64,000 nucleotides of DNA, from the NCBI GenBank assembly GCA_014896455.1, contig JADBKJ010000004.1, positions 1 through 64,000 of the forward strand. The letters are read 5' to 3'. The notes under the pieces are model-generated. The model made no database searches. It saw only the letters and a program-made list of their open reading frames with translations, and was not told the DNA's origin. The position numbers were made by a program, and so were the translations under genes. How positions within the stretch are numbered: the first letter of the stretch is position 1; each line of letters opens with the position of its first letter. This document shows positions 28,128 to 41,013 of this stretch, one piece after another. Origin of the DNA: Thermoanaerobacter sp. GTDB lineage: Bacteria > Bacillota > Thermoanaerobacteria > Thermoanaerobacterales > Thermoanaerobacteraceae.

Positions 28128-29314
28128 GCTTCTCCCTCCTTAAAACTCCTAAACTCTTCTAAAGTCTCTTCAACAACAAATCTTATATCCTCATCGATAA
28201 CGACCTTTTTTCTGTCTGCCAAATCTTTAAACCTTCTAAAAGCATCACTTAATTCTCCTGGTGAAAGATTGTTGAACCCCAATTGTCTTACTTTTAATTC
28301 AAAAGCATTTCTTCCTGATAGCTTACCTAATGCAAAAGTATCTGGAACTATTCCGATATCTTCTGGTTTCATTATCTCATAGGTAGCTCTGTTGTTTATA
28401 ACTCCATGTTGGTGAATTCCCGCTTGATGCCTAAAAGCATTAGCACCTACAATTGCTTTATTAGGTTGGAGTTTAATCCCTGTAAGTTCGCTTACCAATT
28501 TGCTTGTATTGTATATCTCTTTAGTGTTTATTCCGTGAACAAGGCCAAAATAATCTTTTCTCGTATTTAATGCCATCACTACTTCTTCCATAGCTGCATT
28601 TCCTGCCCTTTCTCCTATTCCGTTTACAGTCACTTCTACCTGAGTAGCTCCGTTTTCTATGGCAGACAAAGAATTCGCTACAGCCATTCCTAAATCATTG
28701 TGACAATGAGCACTTATCATTACTCCATCGATGTTGGGAACATTATTTCTGATGTATTTTATGAGTTCTCCAAATTCTCTTGGCATCGCATATCCCACAG
28801 TATCGGGCACATTTATTACATTTGCTCCTGCATCAATTACCTCACTAAAAACTTTTACTAAGAAATCCCAATCAGTCCTTGAAGCGTCTTCTGCTGAAAA
28901 CTCTATCTCATCAAATTTTCCTTTTGCGTATTTTACCATTTCAACGGCTTTTTCAAGCATTTCTTCTCTTGACATCTTAAGTTTGTATTTAAGATGTATA
29001 TCAGAAGTTGCGATAAAAACGTGTAATCTCGACTTTTCAGCATTTTTCAAAGCGCTGCAAGCTCTGTCTATATCTTCTTTTACAGACCTTGCCATTGCAG
29101 CAATAGTAACACCTTTCAATTTATCAGCAATATTTTTAACTGCTTCAAAATCTCCATTAGAAGCTGCTGGAAATCCTGCTTCTATGACATCAACTCCTAA
29201 GGATACCAACTGTTTTGCTATTTTAAATTTATCGTTAATGTCAAAGTTGACGCCAGGAGTTTGTTCACCATCTCGTAACGTAGTGTCAAAAACAATGACT
29301 CTTTTGACCCCCAT
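28118..29314 (-). CDS. leuA: 2-isopropylmalate synthase lacking the leucine-sensing domain
   Basis: A 398-residue protein with the DRE-TIM catalytic barrel ([15 protein letters not shown] at the start, [19 protein letters not shown] around 200) and the subdomain ending [18 protein letters not shown]. Full-length LeuA is about 510 residues, with a C-terminal LeuA dimer domain that binds leucine; here the protein ends about 20 residues after the linker. The frame is intact and the stop overlaps the leuC start, so this is not a recent break. A related barrel enzyme (citramalate or homocitrate synthase) is possible, but the leu operon favours LeuA. Confidence 0.9.
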   Translation of the reverse strand: MGVKRVIVFDTTLRDGEQTPGVNFDINDKFKIAKQLVSLGVDVIEAGFPAASNGDFEAVKNIADKLKGVTIAAMARSVKEDIDRACSALKNAEKSRLHVFIATSDIHLKYKLKMSREEMLEKAVEMVKYAKGKFDEIEFSAEDASRTDWDFLVKVFSEVIDAGANVINVPDTVGYAMPREFGELIKYIRNNVPNIDGVMISAHCHNDLGMAVANSLSAIENGATQVEVTVNGIGERAGNAAMEEVVMALNTRKDYFGLVHGINTKEIYNTSKLVSELTGIKLQPNKAIVGANAFRHQAGIHQHGVINNRATYEIMKPEDIGIVPDTFALGKLSGRNAFELKVRQLGFNNLSPGELSDAFRRFKDLADRKKVVIDEDIRFVVEETLEEFRSFKEGEAWA

Positions 29315-29333
29315 CGCCTATCTACCTCCTTAT

Positions 29334-30832
<1,499 letters not shown>

Positions 30833-30844
30833 ATTATCACCCCC

Positions 30845-31147
30845 TATATAAAAATCATTCCCCGCCCTAAATTACAGGGCGGGGATCTCCTCCACGCGGT
30901 ACCACCTGTTTTCACTATTACCTCACGGCAATAGCCTCACCAAGTTTTGAAACTTGACCTGTAACGGGTAATCCCGGTATAGCCTAATAAGCTTACCGCC
31001 GTTCAGCTATACAGCTCCAGAGCGATCTAATATGCGCCTCGGCACCGGTTTGCACCATCCACCGGCTCTCTTAAGCCTCAACGCATACCCCTCACCTTCA
31101 TCGCTTTTATCCTTTATCATTTTAAAAATACAAATCAAATAAAGTTA
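30845..31147 (-). promoter_or_regulatory. T-box riboswitch leader of the ilv-leu operon
   Basis: The minus strand carries the T-box AGGTGGTACCGCG (30907-30895) followed by the terminator CCCCGCCCT/AGGGCGGGG (30884-30860) with GATTTTTAT. Stem I includes GCGCATATTAGATCGCTCTGG. By alignment with the serS leader the specifier is most likely ATT (isoleucine); a nearby CTC (leucine) cannot be excluded. Starvation for the matching amino acid should switch on all eight genes. Confidence 0.9.
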
Positions 31148-31153
31148 CTTGTT

Positions 31154-31182
31154 ATTTTAACAGCAACTTTTACTTTAGTCAA
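31154..31182 (-). promoter_or_regulatory. Promoter of the ilv-leu operon
   Basis: TTGACT (31182-31177), a 17-base spacer and TAAAAT (31159-31154). The 230 bases between it and the gyrA terminator are AT-rich, and I see nothing else supportable there. Confidence 0.8.
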
Positions 31183-31412
31183 CTAAATTATTTGTAAATT
31201 TTCAATAATCTATCGTTTACATTTACTAAAAAATTTTAAATATCTCACAAAAAAATTGCTCTTTTTTAATTATCATTAAAAATTGCTTAAATCGCATGCA
31301 ATTTAAACATTTTTGTCGAATTTGTTTTTTAAAAAGATATGTGAAATCCCTATTGGGTTCTGCATACGTACACTTCAAAGAAAAACTGGCCTAAACAATA
31401 TGAAAGAGCTTT

Positions 31413-31450
31413 TAAAAAATAAGCCCCCAAAAATTGAGGACTTATTTTTA
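31413..31450 (-). terminator. Terminator after gyrA
   Basis: AAAATAAGTCCTC and GGGGGCTTATTTTTT form a stem-loop with a T-tract on the minus strand, beginning at the gyrA stop codon. Confidence 0.8.
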
Positions 31451-33871
31451 TTCTTCATTTTCTATCCTTGCAGTAGAAACAACCCTGTCACCATCATCCA
31501 GCTTCATAAGGGTTACCCCTCTTGTATCTCTGTGCATCTTAGAAATATCTGACACCTTCATTCTTATAAGAATCCCATTTGCAGAAATTATCATAAATTC
31601 ATCTTCTGGATTTACTGACCGTATAGACACCAATTTACCAGTCTTTTTGCTAAGCTTTATTGCAATTATTCCCTTTCCTGCTCTTGTTTGAAGCCTATAT
31701 TCCTCTAAGTCCGTTCTCTTTCCAAATCCATTTTCTGTTACTACTAAAACTTCGCTGTTGGGATGAACAAGGTCCATTTCTACCACTTCATCATCTTCTC
31801 TCAAGGAAATAGCTATTACACCTTTTGCCACTCTTCCCATAGGTCTTATGTCTTTTTCATTAAATCTTATAGCATAGCCTCTAGCAGTCCCTATTATTAT
31901 TTCTCTTTCTCCATTTGTTAATTTTACATTTATAAGCTCATCACTTTCTTCCAACGTGATAGCAATTATACCATTTCTCTTAATTGACCTGAACTCTTCT
32001 ATAGAAGTCTTTTTAATTATGCCTTTTTTAGTGCACATCACAATATACTTAATATCTTCTGACTTTTTAAGAGGAATAACCGCTGTGACTTTCTCTCCTT
32101 GAGCTATCTGTATGAGATTGACAATAGCCGTGCCTTTTGCTTGTCTTCCTGTCTCAGGAATGTCTACTGTCCTTAAACTATATACTTTCCCTTTGTTTGT
32201 AAAGAACAACAGTCTGTCATGAGTTGTAGTGATAAATATATCCTCTACAAAGTCATCTTCTCTTGTAGATATACCTAATATACCTTTCCCCCCACGTTTT
32301 TGAGCCTTATAAGTATCAAGAGGCATTCTCTTTATATATCCATAGTGTGTCATTGTCACTACAACATCTTCCAATTGAACCAAATCCTCTAAATCTAACT
32401 CTTCTTCTTTTGCCACAATGCTTGTCCTTCTCGGAGTAGCATATTTATTTTTTATTTCCAAAAGTTCTTTTTTGATTATTTCCAGCACTTTTTTTTCATC
32501 TGCTAAAATTTCCTTTAATTCTTTTATCTTTTTAATTAACTCCTTAAGCTCATCTTCTACCTTTTGCCTTTCAAGCCCTGTTAACCTTCCTAATCTCATG
32601 TCAACTATCGCTTGTGCTTGTTTTTCGCTTAACTCAAACTTGTCCATTAAATTTTGTTTAGCAATTGCTTCTGTCCTTGAACTCCTTATTATGTTTATCA
32701 CTTCATCAATGTGGTCAAGGGCGATTTTTAACCCCTCTAAAATATGGGCTCTTTCTTCTGCTTTTCTTAAGTCAAACTTGGTCCTTCTCGTTACAACATC
32801 CGCTTGATGGTCCACATACTTTTCTATAATCTGCTTTAAATTTAGTATTTTTGGCTCTCCATCTACAAGAGCTAACATTATAGCTCCAAAGGTCTGCTGC
32901 ATCTGTGTGTGCATATAAAGTTTATTAAGTATCACCTTTGGATTGACATCTCTTTTTAGCTCTATTACAATTTTCATTCCATTCCTATCAGATTCATCTC
33001 TCAAATCAGAAATTCCTTCTATGTGCTTGTCACGGACTAACTCAGCTATTTTTTCAATTAACTTAGCTTTTAAAACCATATAAGGAATCTCAGTAATTAC
33101 AATCCTCGTCTTACCGTGGTGTTCTTCAATTTCTGCCTTTGCCCTAACGATAATTTTCCCTCTTCCTGTCTCATAAGTCTCTTTTATACCGTCTCTTCCT
33201 AGAATTATTCCTCCTGTAGGAAAGTCAGGTCCTTTTATATATTTCATCAGTTCATCTACTGAAATATAAGGATTGTCTATATAAGCGACAATTCCATCTA
33301 TGACTTCTCCTAAATTGTGAGGAGGAATATTCGTAGCCATACCTACAGCAATTCCTTGAGAGCCGTTGACTAAAAGATTAGGAAATCGAGATGGAAGTAC
33401 AACTGGTTCCTTTAAAGTCTCATCAAAGTTTGGCACAAAATCTACTGTCTCTTTGTTGATATCTGTAAGCATCTCAAGGGCAATTTTTGAAAGCCTAGCC
33501 TCTGTGTACCTCATGGCAGCCGGAGGGTCTCCATCTATGCTTCCAAAGTTTCCGTGCCCATCTATCAAAGTTTCTCTCATTGAAAAATCCTGTGCTAGTC
33601 TCACTAAAGTATCGTAAACAGCTGCATCACCGTGAGGATGGTATTTTCCTAAAACTTCACCAACAACTGCAACGCTCTTTTTATATGGCTTGTCAGGGGT
33701 TAATCCCAACTCATTCATAGCATAGAGAATCCTTCTATGAACGGGTTTTAAACCATCTCTCACATCTGGCAATGCCCTTCCAACAATTACACTCATCGCA
33801 TAATCTATATAAGATTTTTTCATTTCATCTTCAATGTCTACCGGTATTACTTTCTCTTTTTCTTCACTCAT
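31448..33871 (-). CDS. gyrA: DNA gyrase subunit A
   Basis: An 807-residue protein with the catalytic Tyr in [18 protein letters not shown]...[11 protein letters not shown] (around 122) and the GyrA box QKRGGKG at about residue 530, which separates it from ParC. It has a C-terminal beta-pinwheel wrapping domain (about 505-800). The start has GAGGTG 6 bases upstream. It lies 14 bp after gyrB. Confidence 0.98.
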   Translation of the reverse strand: MSEEKEKVIPVDIEDEMKKSYIDYAMSVIVGRALPDVRDGLKPVHRRILYAMNELGLTPDKPYKKSVAVVGEVLGKYHPHGDAAVYDTLVRLAQDFSMRETLIDGHGNFGSIDGDPPAAMRYTEARLSKIALEMLTDINKETVDFVPNFDETLKEPVVLPSRFPNLLVNGSQGIAVGMATNIPPHNLGEVIDGIVAYIDNPYISVDELMKYIKGPDFPTGGIILGRDGIKETYETGRGKIIVRAKAEIEEHHGKTRIVITEIPYMVLKAKLIEKIAELVRDKHIEGISDLRDESDRNGMKIVIELKRDVNPKVILNKLYMHTQMQQTFGAIMLALVDGEPKILNLKQIIEKYVDHQADVVTRRTKFDLRKAEERAHILEGLKIALDHIDEVINIIRSSRTEAIAKQNLMDKFELSEKQAQAIVDMRLGRLTGLERQKVEDELKELIKKIKELKEILADEKKVLEIIKKELLEIKNKYATPRRTSIVAKEEELDLEDLVQLEDVVVTMTHYGYIKRMPLDTYKAQKRGGKGILGISTREDDFVEDIFITTTHDRLLFFTNKGKVYSLRTVDIPETGRQAKGTAIVNLIQIAQGEKVTAVIPLKKSEDIKYIVMCTKKGIIKKTSIEEFRSIKRNGIIAITLEESDELINVKLTNGEREIIIGTARGYAIRFNEKDIRPMGRVAKGVIAISLREDDEVVEMDLVHPNSEVLVVTENGFGKRTDLEEYRLQTRAGKGIIAIKLSKKTGKLVSIRSVNPEDEFMIISANGILIRMKVSDISKMHRDTRGVTLMKLDDGDRVVSTARIENEE

Positions 33872-33885
33872 CTATTTCACCTCTT

Positions 33886-35850
<1,965 letters not shown>

Positions 35851-35911
35851 TTCAAAACATTTCCCGAAAAATTTCCCTGGAAATGAAAAGGAAATAATTT
35901 TATTTTTATTA

Positions 35912-35940
35912 TTGCCTATAACTATTGCCTATAATATAAT
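35912..35940 (+). promoter_or_regulatory. Promoter divergent from gyrB
   Basis: TTGCCT (35912-35917), a 17-base spacer and TATAAT (35935-35940). It reads into the csaA remnant and then murT-gatD, for which it is now probably the promoter. Confidence 0.75.
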
Positions 35941-35963
35941 ATACTTAAATTGAGGTGAATTCA

Positions 35964-36012
35964 ATGGCTACTTATGAGGATTTTTTAAAACTTGACATAG
36001 GTGTAGGAAGGT
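35964..36012 (+). pseudogene. csaA: CsaA N-terminal remnant
   Basis: An ATG with AGGTG 6 bases upstream opens MATYEDFLKLDIGVGR and stops at TAG. The first residues match the start of CsaA (a tRNA-binding-fold chaperone, typically M-x-x-x-E-D-F-L-K-L-D-I-R-V-G). The remaining about 95 residues are gone. Fourteen bases later comes AGTTTGTCAACAGTTTG, similar to an end of the dispersed repeat, so a repeat-mediated deletion may have removed the gene. Confidence 0.6.
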
Positions 36013-36088
36013 AGAACCAATACGAGAGTTTGTCAACAGTTTGAATAAAATTTGTTAAGGTTTTATTTTTTATGGAAGGTGATAAATA

Positions 36089-37444
36089 GTGAAATTTTTA
36101 GGTGTCAACATAGGTAAACTCATCAACATATCCTGCAAAATCACAGGAAAAGGTGGAACATCTCTTCCCGGAAAAATCGCACTAAAGTATGATTCTAAAT
36201 TAATTGAAAAACTAATAGTACCCATAAAAAACAACAAAGTAATAATAACAGGTACAAACGGCAAAACTACAACTTCCGGATTAATAGCCTCTATTTTGAC
36301 CACTGCTGGGAAAAGGGTTGTACACAACAAAGAAGGAGCAAATATGAAAACGGGAATCGCGACTGCTTTAATAAAAAGCAGTAATTTTTGGGGAAATTTA
36401 CAAAAAGATGCAACCGTTTTTGAAGTAGATGAAGCAAACATGCCCATTGTAATAGAAGATGTAAAACCTAATATAGTAGTAATAACCAACTTTTTTAGAG
36501 ACCAATTAGATAGATATGGAGAACTAGATACAACAGTAGAAAAAGTAAAAAAATCCCTTTTAAACCTGCCACAAGATTCTATATTATTACTAAACGCTGA
36601 TGAACCTTTTACAGCTTCAATAGGAGATGAAATAAAATCGAAAGTTTTTTACTATGGAATTGAAGACAACATTGAAGGAATTAACTCCTCTTCTTTTGAA
36701 CAAAAATACTGTCCAATTTGTGCCCACAAATACGAATATAAAAAAATATATTACGGGCAACTGGGAGACTATTACTGTCCCAATTGTGGCAAGAAGCGGC
36801 CAAATCCTCATTTTAAAGCCACTAATATATTTTTAAATGAAGATGGAATAAATTTTAACCTATACTATAAAGATAAAATTTTTACAGTTAAAAGTAGGTT
36901 GATAGGTTTATATAATTTGTATAATTTATTAGCAGCTATATCTGCTGGTATTTTGTTGAACATAGACTTTAGCACTATATTAAAAGCAATAGAAAGCTAT
37001 TGGCCAATAGAAGGAAGATTACAAAAAACTAAAATAAAAGGCAAAAGGACAATAATAAATTTAATCAAAAACCCCATCGGTTTTGAAAGCACTTTAAATA
37101 TGCTATCTCAATTTAATAAACCCTTAAACCTTTTAATTTCTATAAATGACAATTACGCTGATGGAAGGGATGTGTCTTGGCTGTGGGATGTAAACTTAGA
37201 AAGCTTTTTATCAAAGACAAAAGTAAACTATATAGTAACTTCAGGTTTAAGGGCAGAAGACATGGCAGTAAGATTAAAATATGCTGGCTTTGATATTAAA
37301 AAAATAAAAATAATAAATTCTATAGAAAAAGCTCTTGACACTATAGCTAATTTAACAGAAGAAGAATTAATAGCTGTACTTCCCAACTATACTTCTTTGT
37401 ATGATGTAAGCAAATATTTAAAATTACAGGAGGCAAAAAAATGA
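36089..37444 (+). CDS. murT: Lipid II isoglutaminyl synthase, MurT subunit
   Basis: A 451-residue Mur ligase-like protein. It has the ATP loop GTNGKT (55-60), a zinc ribbon inserted at about 207-232 (CPIC...CPNC), which marks MurT, and the C-terminal DUF1727 domain (VSWLWDVNLE around 352). With GatD it amidates the D-Glu of lipid II to D-isoglutamine. The start is GTG, with AAGGTG 7 bases upstream. The ATG of gatD overlaps its stop. Confidence 0.94.
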   Translation: MKFLGVNIGKLINISCKITGKGGTSLPGKIALKYDSKLIEKLIVPIKNNKVIITGTNGKTTTSGLIASILTTAGKRVVHNKEGANMKTGIATALIKSSNFWGNLQKDATVFEVDEANMPIVIEDVKPNIVVITNFFRDQLDRYGELDTTVEKVKKSLLNLPQDSILLLNADEPFTASIGDEIKSKVFYYGIEDNIEGINSSSFEQKYCPICAHKYEYKKIYYGQLGDYYCPNCGKKRPNPHFKATNIFLNEDGINFNLYYKDKIFTVKSRLIGLYNLYNLLAAISAGILLNIDFSTILKAIESYWPIEGRLQKTKIKGKRTIINLIKNPIGFESTLNMLSQFNKPLNLLISINDNYADGRDVSWLWDVNLESFLSKTKVNYIVTSGLRAEDMAVRLKYAGFDIKKIKIINSIEKALDTIANLTEEELIAVLPNYTSLYDVSKYLKLQEAKK

Positions 37445-38172
37445 AATTAGTCGTTGGCCACATGTATCCTGATTTATTAAACTTATATGGAGATATAGGA
37501 AATATTGTAGCTTTAAAAAAAAGATGTGAATGGAGAAAAATTGAAATAGAAATAAAGCCAATAACTTTAGATTACAATGAAGAATTTGCTGACGTAGACC
37601 TTCTATTTTTAGGAGGAGGGTCAGATAGAGAGCAAAAAATTGTAAGTGATGATTTAAAAAATAAAAAAGGTAAAAATTTAAAAACAGCTATTGAAGATGG
37701 TTTGACAGTATTAGCTATATGTGGAGGATATCAATTACTTGGAGAATACTATCAAACTCTGGCTGGTAGCAAATTAGAAGGTTTAGGAATTTTAAAAGCC
37801 TGGACAATAGCTGGTAATAGAAGAATGATAGGAAATATAGTTATAGACACAAATATAGCTGGTAAAAATTTTAAAATGGTAGGTTTTGAGAATCACTCAG
37901 GAAAAACTTTTTTGGAAAAAATGGAGCCTTTAGGTAAAGTAATAATTGGAAATGGAAATAATGGAGAAGATAAAACAGAAGGATGTATCTATAAAAATGT
38001 GTATGGAACATATCTCCACGGTCCAGTACTACCCAAAAATCCTGAATTTGCAGATATTTTAATTGAAACTGCTTTAAAGAGAAAATATGGAAAAGTAGAA
38101 TTAACTCCTTTGGATGACTCTTTAGAACAACAAGCTAAACAATCTTTGATAGAAAGATTTATAAAAAAATAG
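37441..38172 (+). CDS. gatD: Lipid II isoglutaminyl synthase, glutaminase subunit GatD
   Basis: A 243-residue class I (CobB/CobQ-like) glutamine amidotransferase with the nucleophile C94 in AICGGYQLLG and H193 in GTYLHGP. It supplies ammonia to MurT. It overlaps murT by 4 bases, and its stop codon lies within the terminator stem that follows. Confidence 0.94.
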   Translation: MKLVVGHMYPDLLNLYGDIGNIVALKKRCEWRKIEIEIKPITLDYNEEFADVDLLFLGGGSDREQKIVSDDLKNKKGKNLKTAIEDGLTVLAICGGYQLLGEYYQTLAGSKLEGLGILKAWTIAGNRRMIGNIVIDTNIAGKNFKMVGFENHSGKTFLEKMEPLGKVIIGNGNNGEDKTEGCIYKNVYGTYLHGPVLPKNPEFADILIETALKRKYGKVELTPLDDSLEQQAKQSLIERFIKK

Positions 38173-38189
38173 AGGATTACGGCCTCTAT
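38169..38189. terminator. Left copy of the gatD/GH31 terminator stem
   Basis: A 21-bp stem-loop, ATAGAGG...CCTCTAT, containing the gatD stop codon and identical to 38450-38470. It has no T-tract on the plus strand because the repeat element begins immediately after it. Confidence 0.85.
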
Positions 38190-38449
38190 CAGACTGTAGA
38201 CAAACTTTCGTTTTTGCATCGTCGCTCCGATGTTCCAAAGCGACAAAACTAAGCTCGACCTTCGGGCTCCGGCAGGGTACCGGGCACATTCGACATCCTT
38301 GTCTTAGTGCCCGCCTCCGCCATCCGTGGCTACGGCCCTGCCTCCACCCTTGGTCTCGCTAAGTTTTGTTGCCACTTTGTCACAAGTCGCACCGATTGCA
38401 AAATATCTCCTTTACGAAAGTTTGTCTACAGTCTGTTGTCAACAAACTG
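38190..38449 (+). mobile_element. Terminator-associated repeat, copy 2
   Basis: A 260-bp GC-rich element. The left end, CAGACTGTAGACAAACTTTC, is of the type usually found on the other side, joined to TTTTTGCATCGTCGCTCCG. The right end has CGAAAGTTTGTCTACAGTCT plus an extra TTGTCAACAAACTG, i.e. both kinds of terminus in tandem. It is probably a product of recombination between copies. A 21-bp terminator stem is duplicated at its borders. Confidence 0.85.
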
Positions 38450-38477
38450 ATAGAGGATTACGGCCTCTATTTTTTTA
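38450..38477. terminator. Right copy of the gatD/GH31 terminator
   Basis: The same 21-bp stem-loop as at 38169-38189, followed by TTTTTTT. It lies directly beside the stop of the minus-strand GH31 gene and would have served both convergent genes. Confidence 0.85.
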
Positions 38478-40733
38478 TAATTCAATTTCACAACTTTCCT
38501 TCTCAACTTTTTCACCATTTATCTTAATCTCTTTGATGTCATCAAAATTTTTAAATATAAATCTATACTTTTTAACTCCTTTGTCATAGCCAAAATGAAT
38601 TTTACCAAATTTTATATCCATTTTTCCTTCTTTATAACAAAAACTTATATCGAAGAGGTTATAAACCCCTTTAGTATAATCGAAAGATTTTCCATCATCT
38701 TCATAATGGAGATAATGTCCCTCTTTCCCTTTGTATATCTCCACTGTTAATTCTTCCAGCTTCTTTTCCCCTATAAAAGACTGAGGCTGCTGTTTTAACA
38801 GTATTCCTCCTTCTTTTACAAAAAGAGGTATTACTTCTATAGGAGCATCCACAAGGTAATAGTTTTTTCCTTTGAATTCTTTTCCCGTCCAGTAATCATA
38901 CCAGATTCCTTCAGGCAAATAAACTTCTCTTCTTTCTTTTGAAGGAAGATATACAGGAGCAACTAAGAGACCTTCTCCAAACATAAATTCATCATATATC
39001 TTATGAGTATTTTCATCTTTTTGATATTCAAAAACCAAAGGCCTCATAATAGGATAGCCTTTTTGAGATGCAATGTAAAACAAATCATATAAGTAAGGCA
39101 AAAGTTCATATCTCATTTTTATATATTTTCGAGAAATATCTTCTGCTTTTTTGCCAAAAGACCATGGCTCCTGGTCTTTTGTTCCTATTGCAGAATGAAC
39201 TCTTAAAAACGGAGTAAATACCGCAGCCTCTATCCACCTTATAAAAAGTTCTTCATGGCAATCTCCTTCAAATCCTCCAACATCTGCTCCTGCAAACGGT
39301 TGTCCAGATAAACCTATGTTCATTAACATTGGCATCATCATAAGGAGATGCTCATACAAGCTTCTGTTGTCTCCTGTCCACATTGCGGCATATCTTTGTA
39401 TCCCTGAAAAAGCAGCTCTTGTCAAAACAAAAGGCCTTTCATTAGGTCTTATCCTTAGAAAACCATCTCTTGTAGCCATTGCCATGTAATTTGCATAGAC
39501 ATTGTGAGCCTCTTTGTGAAGTACCTTTTCTCTATCTAAAATATGAATATTATCCTCTGGCATTGTTTTTGTAGGTGTTTCAAAAACAGCTGGTTCATTC
39601 ATATCATTCCATATACCATCAATGCCATCATTTATAAATTCTCTGTGCTTTTCACCCCACCAATATCTCACTTCTTCTTGTAAAAAGTCAGGAAAACAAG
39701 CTTCCCCTGGCCATACTTTTCCAACGTAGGTTATACCGTACTTATCCTTTACAAAATAACCCTTTTCAATTCCTTCTCTGTAAACATGGTAGTCGTAATC
39801 TCTCTTAACTCCTGGATCTACAATTGTCACTACTTTAAATCCCATTTCTTTAAGCTGTTTTAACATTTCTTTGTGGTTTTTAAACGTTTCTTTATTCCAT
39901 GTAAAAACTCTATACCCTTCCATGTAATCTATATCGAGATATATCACATCACAAGGAATATCTTTTTCTCTAAAAGTTTTTGCAACCTCCAGTACTCTCT
40001 CTTGTGGGGTGTAACTATATCTGCTTTGTTGATTACCTAATACCCATAATGGGGGAAGACTTATCCTTCCTGTAAGATATGTATAATTTTCCACAACCTC
40101 TTTTATGTCTTCTCCGTATATAAAATAGTAGTTCATTTGGCCGCCATATGCTCCAAAAAAATAATATTCTTGACTTTCTTGACCCATATCAAAAAAAGAC
40201 CTAAAACTGTTGTCCAAAAATATTCCATAAGTGTGATAATCGTTCATTCCTATGAAAAAAGGGTAAGACTCATATAAAAGTTTTGTAGTCTGGTTGTGAG
40301 TCATAAATTCATCTGTATTCCACATCTCCAGTCTTTCGCCTTTTTTGTCGAGGTATCCTGCTTTTTCTCCAAAACCGTAAAAATGGTCTTCTCTTAACTT
40401 TTTATAGCACCTTACATCTGTTTCATTGAACTTTGCTCCTCCATTGTAATCCTCATTAATTATATTTCCATTTTTATCTAAGAAACTCACAGAAAGGTCA
40501 TTTTTATTTATTTTTACTTTCAATGAATTAGTCTCGATTAATATGTTTTCTAATTCATCACTTATACTAAACTCAGGAATATCGTATTCTTTCATTTCTA
40601 TCGCAATTGTATCCTTTCTTTTTTCCTCTTTATTACTTACAAAAACGTTAATAATTTTATCACCTAATATTCTAAGCTCTAACTTCTTTTCTCCGTTTCT
40701 CACAACAATTTTTTCCGATGTTTTTCGATACAA
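38475..40733 (-). CDS. Alpha-glucosidase, glycoside hydrolase family 31
   Basis: A 752-residue GH31 enzyme. It has the N-terminal beta-sandwich, an (alpha/beta)8 barrel with the nucleophile D377 in GIWNDMNEP, the acid/base Asp in MWTGDNRS (about 450) and a C-terminal beta domain. It has no signal peptide, so it is cytosolic and probably cleaves alpha-linked maltose or isomaltose-type oligosaccharides. The start is TTG, with AGGGGG 7 bases upstream. It sits 11 bp after remB, at the 3' end of the dnaA-dnaN-recF group, an unusual place for a sugar enzyme. Confidence 0.93.
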   Translation of the reverse strand: MYRKTSEKIVVRNGEKKLELRILGDKIINVFVSNKEEKRKDTIAIEMKEYDIPEFSISDELENILIETNSLKVKINKNDLSVSFLDKNGNIINEDYNGGAKFNETDVRCYKKLREDHFYGFGEKAGYLDKKGERLEMWNTDEFMTHNQTTKLLYESYPFFIGMNDYHTYGIFLDNSFRSFFDMGQESQEYYFFGAYGGQMNYYFIYGEDIKEVVENYTYLTGRISLPPLWVLGNQQSRYSYTPQERVLEVAKTFREKDIPCDVIYLDIDYMEGYRVFTWNKETFKNHKEMLKQLKEMGFKVVTIVDPGVKRDYDYHVYREGIEKGYFVKDKYGITYVGKVWPGEACFPDFLQEEVRYWWGEKHREFINDGIDGIWNDMNEPAVFETPTKTMPEDNIHILDREKVLHKEAHNVYANYMAMATRDGFLRIRPNERPFVLTRAAFSGIQRYAAMWTGDNRSLYEHLLMMMPMLMNIGLSGQPFAGADVGGFEGDCHEELFIRWIEAAVFTPFLRVHSAIGTKDQEPWSFGKKAEDISRKYIKMRYELLPYLYDLFYIASQKGYPIMRPLVFEYQKDENTHKIYDEFMFGEGLLVAPVYLPSKERREVYLPEGIWYDYWTGKEFKGKNYYLVDAPIEVIPLFVKEGGILLKQQPQSFIGEKKLEELTVEIYKGKEGHYLHYEDDGKSFDYTKGVYNLFDISFCYKEGKMDIKFGKIHFGYDKGVKKYRFIFKNFDDIKEIKINGEKVEKESCEIEL

Positions 40734-40744
40734 TTCAATACCCC

Positions 40745-41002
40745 CTATTCCTCTATTTTTTGTGTCCTTCTTATAAGAGTAAAGGCAGAAATTGGTGATA
40801 AATAAATGATACTCCTCTTATCCCTTTCTGTGATTATAAAAGACTTTGGCTTTTCGTCAGAAATTCTGACAACAAATCCTTCTTCTTCCGCTACTCTCAG
40901 AAACTGAATAGTAGCGGAAGAAGTGGTTACAATATTCATATCAAAAATGCCTATAATTTCTTTGTCGGGTACTACCACGTTGCCGCCTAAATGGACATAC
41001 AT
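40745..41002 (-). CDS. remB: DUF370 protein, RemB-like
   Basis: An 85-residue protein, MYVHLGGNVVVPDKEIIGIFDM, followed by SAFTLIRRTQ near the end. It is the RemB/YaaB branch of DUF370; Bacillus yaaB also lies between recF and gyrB. RemA/RemB act in extracellular-matrix gene control in Bacillus; the role in this organism is unknown. The start has AGGAGG 8 bases upstream. Confidence 0.9.
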   Translation of the reverse strand: MYVHLGGNVVVPDKEIIGIFDMNIVTTSSATIQFLRVAEEEGFVVRISDEKPKSFIITERDKRSIIYLSPISAFTLIRRTQKIEE

Positions 41003-41013
41003 TTTTTGACCTC

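Noticed and set aside
31300-31320. Spo0A-box-like TTTTTGTCGAATTTG
   Set aside because: A 7-base match in AT-rich DNA with no promoter close enough to give it a role.
31313-31552. Plus-strand frame overlapping the 3' end of gyrA
   Set aside because: No ribosome site. It runs through the gyrA terminator and coding region antisense, and no family is recognised.
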